64,000 nucleotides of DNA from Flavobacterium ginsenosidimutans (GTDB lineage Bacteria; Bacteroidota; Bacteroidia; Flavobacteriales; Flavobacteriaceae). The position numbers and the translations under genes are program-made. The notes under the pieces are model-generated. The model ran no database searches, had not been told where the DNA came from, and saw only the letters and a program-made list of their open reading frames with translations. Position 1 is the stretch's first letter; the number at the start of each line of letters is the position of its first letter. The stretch is from contig NZ_QJRJ01000081.1 in the NCBI RefSeq assembly GCF_003254625.1, positions 372,001 through 436,000 on the forward strand, written 5' to 3'. Positions 52,187 to 60,213 of this stretch are shown piece after piece.

Positions 52187-53321
52187 AAGTATTATCACAC
52201 TTAGAAAGAAAGCGATTTCAGGAGGACGATTATCCTTATATCTTGATTATTATCCTCCATACTGGGATTCGAAAACGAACAGTTTCTCGAGACGAGAATT
52301 TTTGAAGCTGTATCTTTACCAGAAGCCTGCAAATCAGTACGAGAAAGCCGCTAATGCTGAGAATCTCCACACTGCTGAACTTATAAGGGCAAGAAAACAG
52401 AATGAAATCAATAAAAGTGAAATCTATTCTGCATTTGAGAAAGAACAATTAGCAATACAGGAGGTTGGAAGGGAATCTTTTCTTGAGTATTATAAAAAAT
52501 TAGGCGCCAAAAAAGTCGGCAACAATCTGTCAATCTGGACCTGTGCTATTACCCATTTTGAAGCCTTCCTAAAAGGGAAGGATCTAGCATTTAATGAGGT
52601 GACGGTTTCTTTAATTGAAGATTTCAGGGATTATCTTTTAAAAGCTAAAAGCTTGAGAAAGAATAAAAAGCAGCTGTCACGAAATACAGCCCTTTCCTAT
52701 TATAACAAGATTAAGACAACCCTGAAGGCTGCTTATAGAGAGGATAAGCTGAAAACGGATATCAATGCCAAGATAGGATCAATAAAGGAAATGGAATCAC
52801 AGCGGAATTTTATGACTCTTGAAGAAACGCGCACGCTTTTTGCAACACCCTGCCCTAATCTGACTGTACGTAAGATTTCAATGTTTTCGGTTCTTACAGG
52901 TGTAAGATATTCCGATATTGCCAAGCTGACCTGGTCCGAACTGCATTACATTGAGAATGACGGCCATTATATCATATTCAGGCAGAAGAAAACGGAAGGG
53001 GCAGTGTCCATTCCTATTTCTGATGAGGCTTTTGAGCTTTTGGGAAAGAGAAAAGGAGAAAATGAGAAGGTATTTAAAGGTTTAAACAAATGGGATGTTG
53101 ACCGCGCGCTTCCGGTATGGGTGGCACTATCAGGAATAAGCAAGCATATTACTTTCCACTGCTTTAGGCATACTTATGCCACATTGCAGCTGACAGCAGG
53201 AACAGATATTTTTACCATTTCAAAAATGCTTGGGCATAAGAGCGTAAAAACGACCCAGATTTATGCAAAAGTGATTGATCAGAAGAAAAGAGACGCTGCT
53301 AACAGAATTTCCATCCAATAA
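52179..53321 (+). CDS. Tyrosine recombinase (integrase) of the element
   Basis: 380-aa site-specific recombinase. I start at the ATG at 52179 (a TTG two codons earlier is the alternative). An arm-binding and SAM-like core-binding region (about 1-205) precedes the catalytic domain with Arg243 (LTGVRYSDIA), His327 and Arg330 (HCFRHTY), His353 (LGHKS) and nucleophile Tyr362 (TQIYAK). This layout is that of Bacteroidetes ICE integrases. It lies next to mnmE, whose 3' end is its likely target, and is followed by a terminator. Confidence 0.95.
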   Translation: MNKSIITLRKKAISGGRLSLYLDYYPPYWDSKTNSFSRREFLKLYLYQKPANQYEKAANAENLHTAELIRARKQNEINKSEIYSAFEKEQLAIQEVGRESFLEYYKKLGAKKVGNNLSIWTCAITHFEAFLKGKDLAFNEVTVSLIEDFRDYLLKAKSLRKNKKQLSRNTALSYYNKIKTTLKAAYREDKLKTDINAKIGSIKEMESQRNFMTLEETRTLFATPCPNLTVRKISMFSVLTGVRYSDIAKLTWSELHYIENDGHYIIFRQKKTEGAVSIPISDEAFELLGKRKGENEKVFKGLNKWDVDRALPVWVALSGISKHITFHCFRHTYATLQLTAGTDIFTISKMLGHKSVKTTQIYAKVIDQKKRDAANRISIQ

Positions 53322-53344
53322 ATTGAAAGTGCTTATGAAATTTG

Positions 53345-53376
53345 AACGCCTCCTTTTTGCAAGTGAGGCGTTTTTT
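53345..53376 (+). terminator. Terminator after the integrase
   Basis: AACGCCTC and GAGGCGTT form a perfect 8-bp stem over a 12-base loop, followed by TTTT. Confidence 0.8.
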
Positions 53377-53415
53377 AGTTATGCGGTAAAGAACAGACAG
53401 ATAAGCTAAGCTTCA

Positions 53416-54252
53416 CTAGTATTGGAAGTCTGTGGATACAGAAAGAGTTTTCCAGTCCGACATCTCCTGATTCAGCTGCTCGATCTTATTTTTTGCCCTG
53501 TTGAAAGAATCGCTACCTAAAAATAAGTTTACTGGAGGGTTCTGGCTCGCGGCCAGCTGTAAAAAAACATCTGCGATCTGGTCGGGATTTCCTAGCTGCA
53601 TGCCGTCCATGCTGTTCATTTTCTCATGATATTCGCGCAGATATCCATACTCCTGCATCTGGTTTTTATTGTAGGCGATTGAATCAGGTTTTGCAAAATT
53701 TGTCCTGAACCAGCCCGGCAAAACATTTGTGACATGCAGTCCAAGGGGTTTTAGATCATTTGCGAGCGCTTCGGACAATCCGCTTAGTGCAGATTTTGCT
53801 GCGCAGTACACTGGCCATCCCAATCCCGGTGCGAAACCCGCTATTGAGGAAATGTTAATGATATGCCCTGAACGCTGTTCCCTGAGGTAGGGCAGTGCAT
53901 TTTGGATGACCCTTACGGCAGCAAAAAAATTCACCTCGAAATTTTCTGCCATTTCTTCAGAGGTAATTTCTTCCAGTGCGCCTCCTAAACCATAACCTGC
54001 ATTATTCACAATTACATCTGCCCGGCCAAACTTTTCAATTGTTTTTTTTAACGAAAGCGCAATAGACCGTTCGCTTTTTAAATCGACCTCCAATGCCAGA
54101 AACCTGTCTCCATATTCTTCGAACTGCTCCAATGCGTCCGCCGTTCTTGAAGTGGCCGCAACGCTGTGGCCTTTAGACAGCAGCTGTTTTGTTATCGCCC
54201 TTCCCATGCCTTTAGAAGCTCCCGTAATATACCATACTTTAGTTGTGCTCAT
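53416..54252 (-). CDS. Short-chain dehydrogenase/reductase
   Basis: 278-aa cytoplasmic SDR oxidoreductase. The dinucleotide-binding motif TGASKGMGRAI, the NNAGYGLGG motif and the active-site Ser (NISSI) with Tyr-x-x-x-Lys (YCAAK) are all present, so it should be active. Its substrate is unknown. It follows the AraC-type gene by 76 bp on the same strand, so the pair is probably a regulated cargo module of the element. Confidence 0.92.
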   Translation of the reverse strand: MSTTKVWYITGASKGMGRAITKQLLSKGHSVAATSRTADALEQFEEYGDRFLALEVDLKSERSIALSLKKTIEKFGRADVIVNNAGYGLGGALEEITSEEMAENFEVNFFAAVRVIQNALPYLREQRSGHIINISSIAGFAPGLGWPVYCAAKSALSGLSEALANDLKPLGLHVTNVLPGWFRTNFAKPDSIAYNKNQMQEYGYLREYHEKMNSMDGMQLGNPDQIADVFLQLAASQNPPVNLFLGSDSFNRAKNKIEQLNQEMSDWKTLSVSTDFQY

Positions 54253-54328
54253 AATTTTTTATTTTGAGGCAAAGTTATGGCCGATATTCAGCGCAGTTTT
54301 GTTAAAACAGAACCATTTTTTGTCAAAT

Positions 54329-55234
54329 TCAAACCTTTCTGATAGAAGAGGGATTGGTATTTGTCTGCTTCTTGAAAAAGTTGTTAAAATGCGCCTGGTC
54401 TTCAAAACCCAGAGCATAACTAATTTCTCCGATACTCCAATCAGTATATTTAAGCAGGGCTTTTGCTTCGGCCGCAAGCCTTTCGAAAATATGATCTGTA
54501 GTAGTGCGTCCCGTAGTTTTTTTGATTGCCCGATTGAGATAATTGACATGAACAGAAAGCTTGTCGGCTATGGCTTTGGGAGATCTCAGGGTAAAACGCT
54601 GGGAAGCAGATTCAATAGGGAACTGCCTCTCAAGAAGCTCCATAAATGCAGATGTAATTCTGGAGCCGGCGTCAATATGCCCTAAAATTTCACTGGCAGG
54701 CCGCAGCTGCAGCGCCAGATAAATCAGCTCACTGACATAGCTTTTAATCAATTCAAACTTATAGATATAATCCTTTTCAAAGGCTGCAATTACCTTTTCA
54801 AAAATGGCACCGATCTCTGCATGCTGCTGGTCACTGAGTTTGAAAACGGGATAAAATCCAACGGAAAAAAGGGGGAGCTCGCTTAGATTGATACGAAAGC
54901 TTTCCTGGAAAAAATCTTCTTTGAATACGCAAAAGCATCCTGTGGTTTCCGGTTCAAGCGAATCGTAAGTGTATGGCACCCTAGGATTGAAAAACAGGAG
55001 CGTACTGCCCTCAACGCTTATGGTCCGATCGCCGTAATGAAAATTATTAGTGCCCGAATACAGCATGATTTTAAAAAAATCCCTGCGGATATACGAGGCG
55101 GAAACTGTATTGGACTGAATGCGGTCTTCAATTCTAAAAACATTAAACTGTCCAGCGTGTCTGGCCAGATTCTGTGATAGACCGCTGAATTTATGCCCGT
55201 AAAATTCTTCGAGCGATTCTGCTGATTTTACCAT
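54329..55234 (-). CDS. AraC-family transcriptional regulator
   Basis: 301-aa regulator. An N-terminal cupin-like sensing region (about 40-180, YSGTNNFHYGDRTISVEGSTLLFFNPRVPYTYD) precedes a C-terminal pair of HTH motifs of the AraC type (about 205-301: SPKAIADKLSVHVNYLNRAIKK and WSIGEISYALGFEDQAHFNNFFKK). The second helix and the FKKQTNTNPSSIRK end are standard. It lies directly upstream of the SDR gene on the same strand and likely controls it. The inducer is unknown. Confidence 0.93.
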   Translation of the reverse strand: MVKSAESLEEFYGHKFSGLSQNLARHAGQFNVFRIEDRIQSNTVSASYIRRDFFKIMLYSGTNNFHYGDRTISVEGSTLLFFNPRVPYTYDSLEPETTGCFCVFKEDFFQESFRINLSELPLFSVGFYPVFKLSDQQHAEIGAIFEKVIAAFEKDYIYKFELIKSYVSELIYLALQLRPASEILGHIDAGSRITSAFMELLERQFPIESASQRFTLRSPKAIADKLSVHVNYLNRAIKKTTGRTTTDHIFERLAAEAKALLKYTDWSIGEISYALGFEDQAHFNNFFKKQTNTNPSSIRKV

Positions 55235-55421
55235 ATGCGAATGTATTTTGCAAATTTCAAACTTTTTGCTGTAAAACCGGCTTCTTTTGCGGACTTTTAA
55301 GTTTTATTTTAAGCCAAGAAAGCCATGTGCTGGAAAATAAGCCTGGAAGCGCGGATCCATAGGCTTTGGAGGGCCCTGTCTTTTTAACATTTATGCGGTG
55401 GCAGGCTTTAATCAAATTATG

Positions 55422-55429
55422 TATATTTG
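55422..55429 (+). promoter_or_regulatory. -7 element before the xse gene group
   Basis: TATATTTG matches TAnnTTTG 35 bases before the ATG at 55465. It overlaps a small inverted repeat, TTTGG-N5-CCAAA, at 55426-55440. Confidence 0.5.
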
Positions 55430-55464
55430 GTTTGACCAAACAGCAAACCAGCAGATCTTTCACA

Positions 55465-55710
55465 ATGGAAAAAGCGATACAATTAAAAGTGAGAAAAGAT
55501 TTGGATGCCCGCCAGCAGCATACCGTTCTAAAGCTTAAAGGCAGCCTGATATCAAAAGGCTATACCGAGATTATTCATATAGTGGATCAGGATGAAGAAT
55601 TTCATATCAATACTTTTGAAACTTCTTCTGAAAAGCGAAATGAAGTGCAGGAGTATATAGCCGCTTTTATCAATCAGGAGAACCTAGCGGACACAATCAC
55701 ACTTAAATAA
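55465..55710 (+). CDS. Small element protein of unknown function
   Basis: 81 aa from MEKAIQLKVRKDLDARQQHT; the longer start at 55366 overlaps the promoter and is rejected. It is a charged, probably alpha/beta protein (VLKLKGSLISKGYTEIIHIVDQDEEFHI) with no motif I recognise. It lies 134 bases before xseA and may share its transcript. Confidence 0.65.
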   Translation: MEKAIQLKVRKDLDARQQHTVLKLKGSLISKGYTEIIHIVDQDEEFHINTFETSSEKRNEVQEYIAAFINQENLADTITLK

Positions 55711-55844
55711 CAATGATTCCTTTGAATGCGCTTTCACATAAGAGGATAGAGGCATTATGCTTTATAAAATCAGTTTTAAATTCTCTGCTCTAATGGGCAT
55801 CATATAGCAGAACAGAAAAATCCTTTAAAGGCATGAACATTTAA

Positions 55845-57281
55845 ATGGGACCGGACCAGTATATCAGACTCTCACAGCTCAATGACCAGATCCAGGATGC
55901 GATCAATGCCCGATTTAAGGGCCAGACGTACTGGATAGTGGCCGATATCACCAATCATTCCTTTAAGGCTGACAAGAAGATCCATTATTTTGAGCTGGTG
56001 GAGAAATCAGAAAAAGACAGCACCATTACAGCGAAGATTATGGGCAAGTCCTGGGGAACTGGGGCGCTGCGGATACTTGATTTTGAAATCGCAACCGGAC
56101 AGCGCTTCACCAACAATCTTCATGTGCTGGTGCAGGTCAGCGTAGACTTCCATCCGCTTTACGGACTATCTGTAAACCTGCTGGATATCGACAGTAATTT
56201 TATGCTTGGCATTCTGGAACAGCAGCGTAATGCCACCCTGGCAAGACTGGTCAGGGAAAATGGCTATATCTGGAAAGAAGGCGAGCAGTATTCTACGCTG
56301 AACAGCCGTCTTAAGCTTCCTGCGGTAATTCAGAAGATTGCGGTAATCTCTTCCAGCAGCTCTGCCGGAAATGAGGATTTCCGCCATACGATGGTCCATA
56401 ATGATTTTGGCTATGCATTCCAGATTGATGATTACCATACTGTCGTGCAGGGAGACAATAATGCAAAACTCTTTCTGAATAAGCTTATTGATGTCTATAA
56501 TACCGGAATCCCTTATGACGCCATTGTTATTGCAAGAGGGGGAGGTTCGCAGTCCGATTTTCTGATTTTTGACAATTACGGTATCGGCAGGGCGGTGGCG
56601 AAGTTTCCCATTCCGGTCATTACAGGAATAGGACACCAGAAAAACGTCAGCATCACCGATCTTATGGCGCACACCAGCACTAAGACCCCTACCAAGGCCG
56701 CGGAATTCATCATTGCGCATAACCGCAGCTTTGAAGAAGGCATACTCGCATTGCAGCGGACTATTGTGATCAGATCGCAGCAGCTGTTTCTCGGACATTA
56801 CAGGGAACTCAGCCAGCTGAAAAATGCTGTTTCCTATAATGCAAAAGCACTGGCTGAAAACCATAAGAAGCAGCTCGAGAGGACCAGAGAGCAGCTTGCC
56901 AGAAATTCAAGGGCAGTGCTGCATGAAAACCAGAAAAGACTGCTTGTTGCCGCCCAGCAGACCCTTCAGCGCCCGAAGATGATTCTGGCGGAGCGAAAAG
57001 GAGAACTCGTTCAGTTGAGAAATGCCATTAAAACATTCAGTAATTCTTATCTTCGCAGAGAGGAGCTTACGCTGGAGCATCATCAGAAGACCTTAAAAAT
57101 AATGTCGCCGCAGAATATCCTTAGAAAAGGGTATGCGATTGTCAGAGTAAATAATGCCATTGCCAGCAGTGGCGAGAACATAGAGCAGGGGGACGATATA
57201 GAAGTGATCCTGAAAGACACCAGACTGATAAGCACCGTTAAAGAAAAAATACAATACAATGGAAGAGAACCTGACTTATGA
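55845..57281 (+). CDS. xseA: Exodeoxyribonuclease VII large subunit
   Basis: 478-aa XseA, the catalytic subunit of exonuclease VII, which degrades single-stranded DNA to oligonucleotides. An N-terminal OB fold (about 5-120, IVADITNHSFKADKKIHYFELVEK) is followed by the nuclease domain with ARGGGSQSDFLIFDNY and TGIGHQKNVSITDLMAHTSTKTPTKAAEF, and a coiled-coil tail that binds XseB (about 300-420). Codon use and G+C are like the rest of the element. The adjacent xseB overlaps it by 23 bp. It may process transferred single strands or resist host defences; that is inference. Confidence 0.93.
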   Translation: MGPDQYIRLSQLNDQIQDAINARFKGQTYWIVADITNHSFKADKKIHYFELVEKSEKDSTITAKIMGKSWGTGALRILDFEIATGQRFTNNLHVLVQVSVDFHPLYGLSVNLLDIDSNFMLGILEQQRNATLARLVRENGYIWKEGEQYSTLNSRLKLPAVIQKIAVISSSSSAGNEDFRHTMVHNDFGYAFQIDDYHTVVQGDNNAKLFLNKLIDVYNTGIPYDAIVIARGGGSQSDFLIFDNYGIGRAVAKFPIPVITGIGHQKNVSITDLMAHTSTKTPTKAAEFIIAHNRSFEEGILALQRTIVIRSQQLFLGHYRELSQLKNAVSYNAKALAENHKKQLERTREQLARNSRAVLHENQKRLLVAAQQTLQRPKMILAERKGELVQLRNAIKTFSNSYLRREELTLEHHQKTLKIMSPQNILRKGYAIVRVNNAIASSGENIEQGDDIEVILKDTRLISTVKEKIQYNGREPDL

Positions 57282-57465
57282 AAAGGCTTTTGCCGAACTA
57301 AGCGCTATTTCAAAAGAAATTGAAAATGAGACCATTTCGGTGGACGAGCTGGCAGCGAAGGTAAAAAGAGCTTCAGAGCTCATTGAGTTCTGCCAGGCCA
57401 AACTCAAAGCTACCGAAGCCGAGGTGGGTAAAATCATCAGCAGCATGGAGAATCCTAAAGAATAA
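57259..57465 (+). CDS. xseB: Exodeoxyribonuclease VII small subunit
   Basis: 68-aa XseB, helical and acidic, with the family opening LTYEKAFAELSAISKEIENETISVDELAAKVKRASELI. It binds the coiled-coil tail of XseA. Its start overlaps the end of xseA by 23 bases, a translational coupling typical of xseAB. The length is normal for the family. Confidence 0.9.
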   Translation: MEENLTYEKAFAELSAISKEIENETISVDELAAKVKRASELIEFCQAKLKATEAEVGKIISSMENPKE

Positions 57466-58063
57466 AATGTCGTTCCTTATACTAAAATCAAGATTTACGG
57501 CGTTATAAGGTAAATTATACTCCGACAAAACGGATGCCTCTGCTGAAAAGTTTCAGGCGTTCCTTATTTATATGCCGATACAAGACAAAGCCCATTGCTT
57601 CAGATGAACAATGGGCTTTTGTATTCAAGCAAGTGAATTAAGTTTTTTAGGCAGGGGTATTGCGATACTCGTTTTGCTACACGATTTTTTACCGTTCTTC
57701 CTGATTTTCGAGAGTATTTTTATCATATAAAAATTTCTGGGCATTCTGATTGGCTACCGCGTCAGTCTGTTCTGTCTGACCCGCAAATTTCCGCCAGGCA
57801 TTGGTGTTTCCTTTCATCAGCAGAAAACAGAATTCTAAATGTAAAAAATATGTGGCAAAATATGTTATTGTTTTGATAATATTCAGTATTTTGTGAGATC
57901 AGCAGTATTTCCTACAAAAAGAAAAGCTACCTTTATGATCTAGTAACCGCTCGACGGATATAATTCGATTATTTATCGATTTTCAGCTGCCTGTATATTC
58001 CGGTGTATGGCCTTTGCAGATTTTTAGATTCTTGTCTTCTGCAACTGCATAAAATATTAGGCC
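57466..58063. other. 598-base gap after xseB
   Basis: It holds a clear terminator at 57585-57622 and the upstream side of the interrupted response regulator. I see no gene in the rest. Confidence 0.7.
57585..57622 (+). terminator. Terminator downstream of xseAB
   Basis: Arms ACAAAGCCCATTG and CAATGGGCTTTTGT form a 13-bp stem with an 11-base loop. It is about 120 bases after the xseB stop. Confidence 0.8.
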
Positions 58064-58516
58064 ATGTTACAGCAAAAGAAGCCACTCAAAGCCATTTATT
58101 TGGCTAATGATGATGCAGATGAGAGAATGCTCTTTCTCAGTGCCATGGAGGAGCTCGGCCTTCCTGTAATCGCAAAGGCTTACGAAGACGGACAGGAGCT
58201 GCTCAATATGCTTTATTAGGAGACGGCCAGCTTGCCGGAAATGATTTTTTTGGACATCCATATGCCCGTTAAAAATGGTTTTGAATGTCTGGAAGAAATC
58301 CGAAATGCCGAGGAGCCGTTAAGCTGCATAAAAGTGATCATCCTTTCCACGAGCAGCAGTCCTCAAGATATAGATCTATCCTATAAAATGGGTGCCGATT
58401 TTTACGCGATCAGGCCCTCCAGTTATAAGGAGCTTAAAGATCTGCTGCAGGACATATTGGCAATAGACTGGAGCGTGACAGCCGGAAGAAATAAAACAAA
58501 GTTTCTTCTTTTCTAA
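58064..58516 (+). pseudogene. Single-domain response regulator interrupted by an in-frame amber codon
   Basis: One continuous frame encodes a CheY-like receiver of about 150 codons, except for TAG at 58217-58219. Upstream part: LKAIYLANDDADERMLFLSAM (acidic pocket). Downstream part: MIFLDIHMPVKNGFECLEEI (phospho-acceptor Asp), ILSTSSSPQDIDLSYKMGADFYAIRPSSYKEL (usual Thr/Ser; the conserved Lys-Pro is Arg-Pro). All core residues but the Lys are kept, so the stop is a recent mutation or is read through. A restart at 58232 would lack the first half of the fold. Confidence 0.8.
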
Positions 58517-58721
58517 GCCCGTAAAATCAGATGTTAAATGACAGCCCAGCCGGTCAATATTTTTTTTTTGCTTTCGGAATTTTTAGTCCGTTTTTTTGTT
58601 TGGCGCTGTTTTTAATTAGGATTTTTTCTTACTATTTATAGCTGGCGGCTGCATCAGGGATAACCCTCGCTGGCGTGCAGGCCAATCTTCTATGGCTTGG
58701 AGCGTTTTGCAATTAATAGAT

Positions 58722-59042
58722 CTATACGGCGTCGGCTTCAGTAGGAGCTGCCGCGGGATTTTCTTCAATTTGCGTGTCTTCAGCAGTTTCTGGAGAGTTC
58801 GCTTCGGCCACAATTTCTTGTTCAGCCGCCTGCAGCTGGACTGTTTTTTTCATGAGAATATAAAAATCCCTCAGATGCCACCATGCTGGACAGCGGTCTA
58901 GGGGACCGTTAAAGTTTTTGATGCCGATATAGCAGCTCTTAAGGAAAACCTGCGTATCGGTGATCTTTGCCCATTCTGTCCAGGCTACTTCTCTAGGCGG
59001 AGGATTGTTCTCAAAATGCCGTTTAATGTCTTCGTAATTCAT
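58722..59042 (-). CDS. DUF6965-like small element protein
   Basis: 106-aa protein (MNYEDIKRHFENNPPPREVAW) whose middle, EWAKITDTQVFLKSCYIGIKNF and PLDRCPAWWHLRDFYILM, resembles the DUF6965 proteins found in Bacteroidetes conjugative elements. The last 35 residues are low-complexity, rich in Ala, Glu and Pro. No function is known. It is transcribed against the flanking response regulator remnant and stands alone. Confidence 0.7.
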   Translation of the reverse strand: MNYEDIKRHFENNPPPREVAWTEWAKITDTQVFLKSCYIGIKNFNGPLDRCPAWWHLRDFYILMKKTVQLQAAEQEIVAEANSPETAEDTQIEENPAAAPTEADAV

Positions 59043-59428
59043 GCTGCAAAAATAATTGAAAACTATACATCAGGCAAGGCGGACTGCGGTTTTACAGGAT
59101 GTTTGGCGATTGTTTTTCATACCGTTCCAGCACTGTTCTATCATTCAGGCATTTGCTTCTGGCCTGCATGCTGGAATTGATGTAAGCGCTGTGCACGGTG
59201 CTGCTATCCGTATGCACAGATCCTTTTGTTCTTGAAATGGGAGGCAGCCGCTGCGGGTAGCGCATTATCGTTTAATCCCATCACAAAGTTCGGGCTGGAG
59301 CCGGCGGTTCGCCGCAAAAAATTCCCCCATAAATGCAGGACATCCGTCCTGCTTTATTGCGTTGCTTTCTGCGCTCGCTGGCCTCTGCCCGATGCAGGTG
59401 CTGCTATTAACCTTAAATCTGCAGCATC
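59043..59428. other. 386-base leader upstream of radC
   Basis: It has no gene I can support. Its 3' half (59249-59351) contains three hairpins described separately. The first part, 59043-59248, shows nothing recognised. Confidence 0.6.
59249..59351 (+). ncRNA. Possible structured leader RNA before radC
   Basis: Three simple hairpins occur in order: CGCT-N6-AGCG (59249-59262), CGGCG-GTT-CGCCG (59302-59314) and CAGGAC-ATCC-GTCCTG (59336-59351). They lie 78 bases before the radC start, and the reading frame across them has no recognisable protein. Similar leader-like stretches recur in other Bacteroidetes elements as far as I recall, but I have not checked. Confidence 0.4.
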
Positions 59429-59896
59429 ATGAAGACAGAAGAAAACAAAAGCTGGAAAACCGTTTCAGAAATCGATCTGGTCTACAGGACAAAAGTTAAA
59501 AATTCCGAGAGACCCCATATTACATCCTCCAGATATGCATATAATCTTATAAAGGACTGCTGGGATCCGGGCAAGATTGAATTTCTTGAGCAGTTCAAGG
59601 TTCTGCTGCTCAACCAGTCCAATAAAGTGCTCGGAATTTATGAAGCTTCTTCAGGAGGCATCACGGGAACCGTGGTGGATATCAGACTGCTGTTTGCGGC
59701 AGCGCTTAAAGCAGGTGCAGTAGGCCTGATTATCACGCACAACCATCCCTCAGGGTCGCTGCTGCCTTCAAACCCTGACCGATACATCACCGCAAAGATA
59801 GCACAGGCAGGAGAGCTGCTGGATATCAAGCTGCTGGATCATCTGATCATTACAGAAGAGAGCTATTATTCCTTTGCAGATGAAGGCGCTTTATAG
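59429..59896 (+). CDS. radC: RadC-family JAB-domain protein
   Basis: 155-aa protein of the RadC type carried on many Bacteroidetes conjugative elements. The JAB metal site is intact in THNHPSGSLLPSNPD (His-x-His and Asp), with the acidic residue of VLGIYEASSGG upstream. It lacks the N-terminal helix-hairpin-helix domain of chromosomal RadC. Proposed roles are DNA repair or counter-defence, unproven. Its stop codon lies within a terminator hairpin. Confidence 0.9.
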   Translation: MKTEENKSWKTVSEIDLVYRTKVKNSERPHITSSRYAYNLIKDCWDPGKIEFLEQFKVLLLNQSNKVLGIYEASSGGITGTVVDIRLLFAAALKAGAVGLIITHNHPSGSLLPSNPDRYITAKIAQAGELLDIKLLDHLIITEESYYSFADEGAL

Positions 59897-59904
59897 CGCC
59901 TTTT
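59883..59904 (+). terminator. Terminator overlapping the radC stop
   Basis: AAGGCGCT and AGCGCCTTTT pair around TTAT, so the TAG stop of radC is part of the hairpin. A T run follows. Confidence 0.75.
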
Positions 59905-60213
59905 TCTGTTTTTTATTCTTTTAGGAAAAGTTCCAGAGTTCTGGCTTGGCAGAGCTTAGAATCCTGCAATCTTATTGGAAGATTCTGCAAGCTTTTGGAT
60001 TTTTATTCCCGTAATTTTGATTTTATATTAATAGCGATGCTGCACAATCAGCCAGAAAAAGCACAGGGGACCGGCGGGGTTCGTCTGGAGGTTCTGTACA
60101 ATGATTTAGTTAGTTAGCGCATACCATTTCAGGCACCCGCCGGCTGCCGAATAGCTCCCTGTTTTTTTAGGGAGTTTTTCGTTTATTGATATAGGCAGGC
60201 CTTAGAGCAGATG
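59897..60213. other. 317-base gap between convergent radC and WG-repeat genes
   Basis: Apart from the two hairpins (59883-59904 and 60154-60179) nothing is recognised here. Confidence 0.6.
60154..60179. terminator. Hairpin terminator
   Basis: CTCCCT and AGGGAG enclose a T-rich loop, with a T run on the right, between the convergent radC and WG-repeat genes. Confidence 0.65.

Noticed and set aside
59226..59432. Small protein gene before radC
   Set aside because: The frame crosses three hairpins, overlaps the radC start and has no recognised motif; a structured leader is the better explanation.
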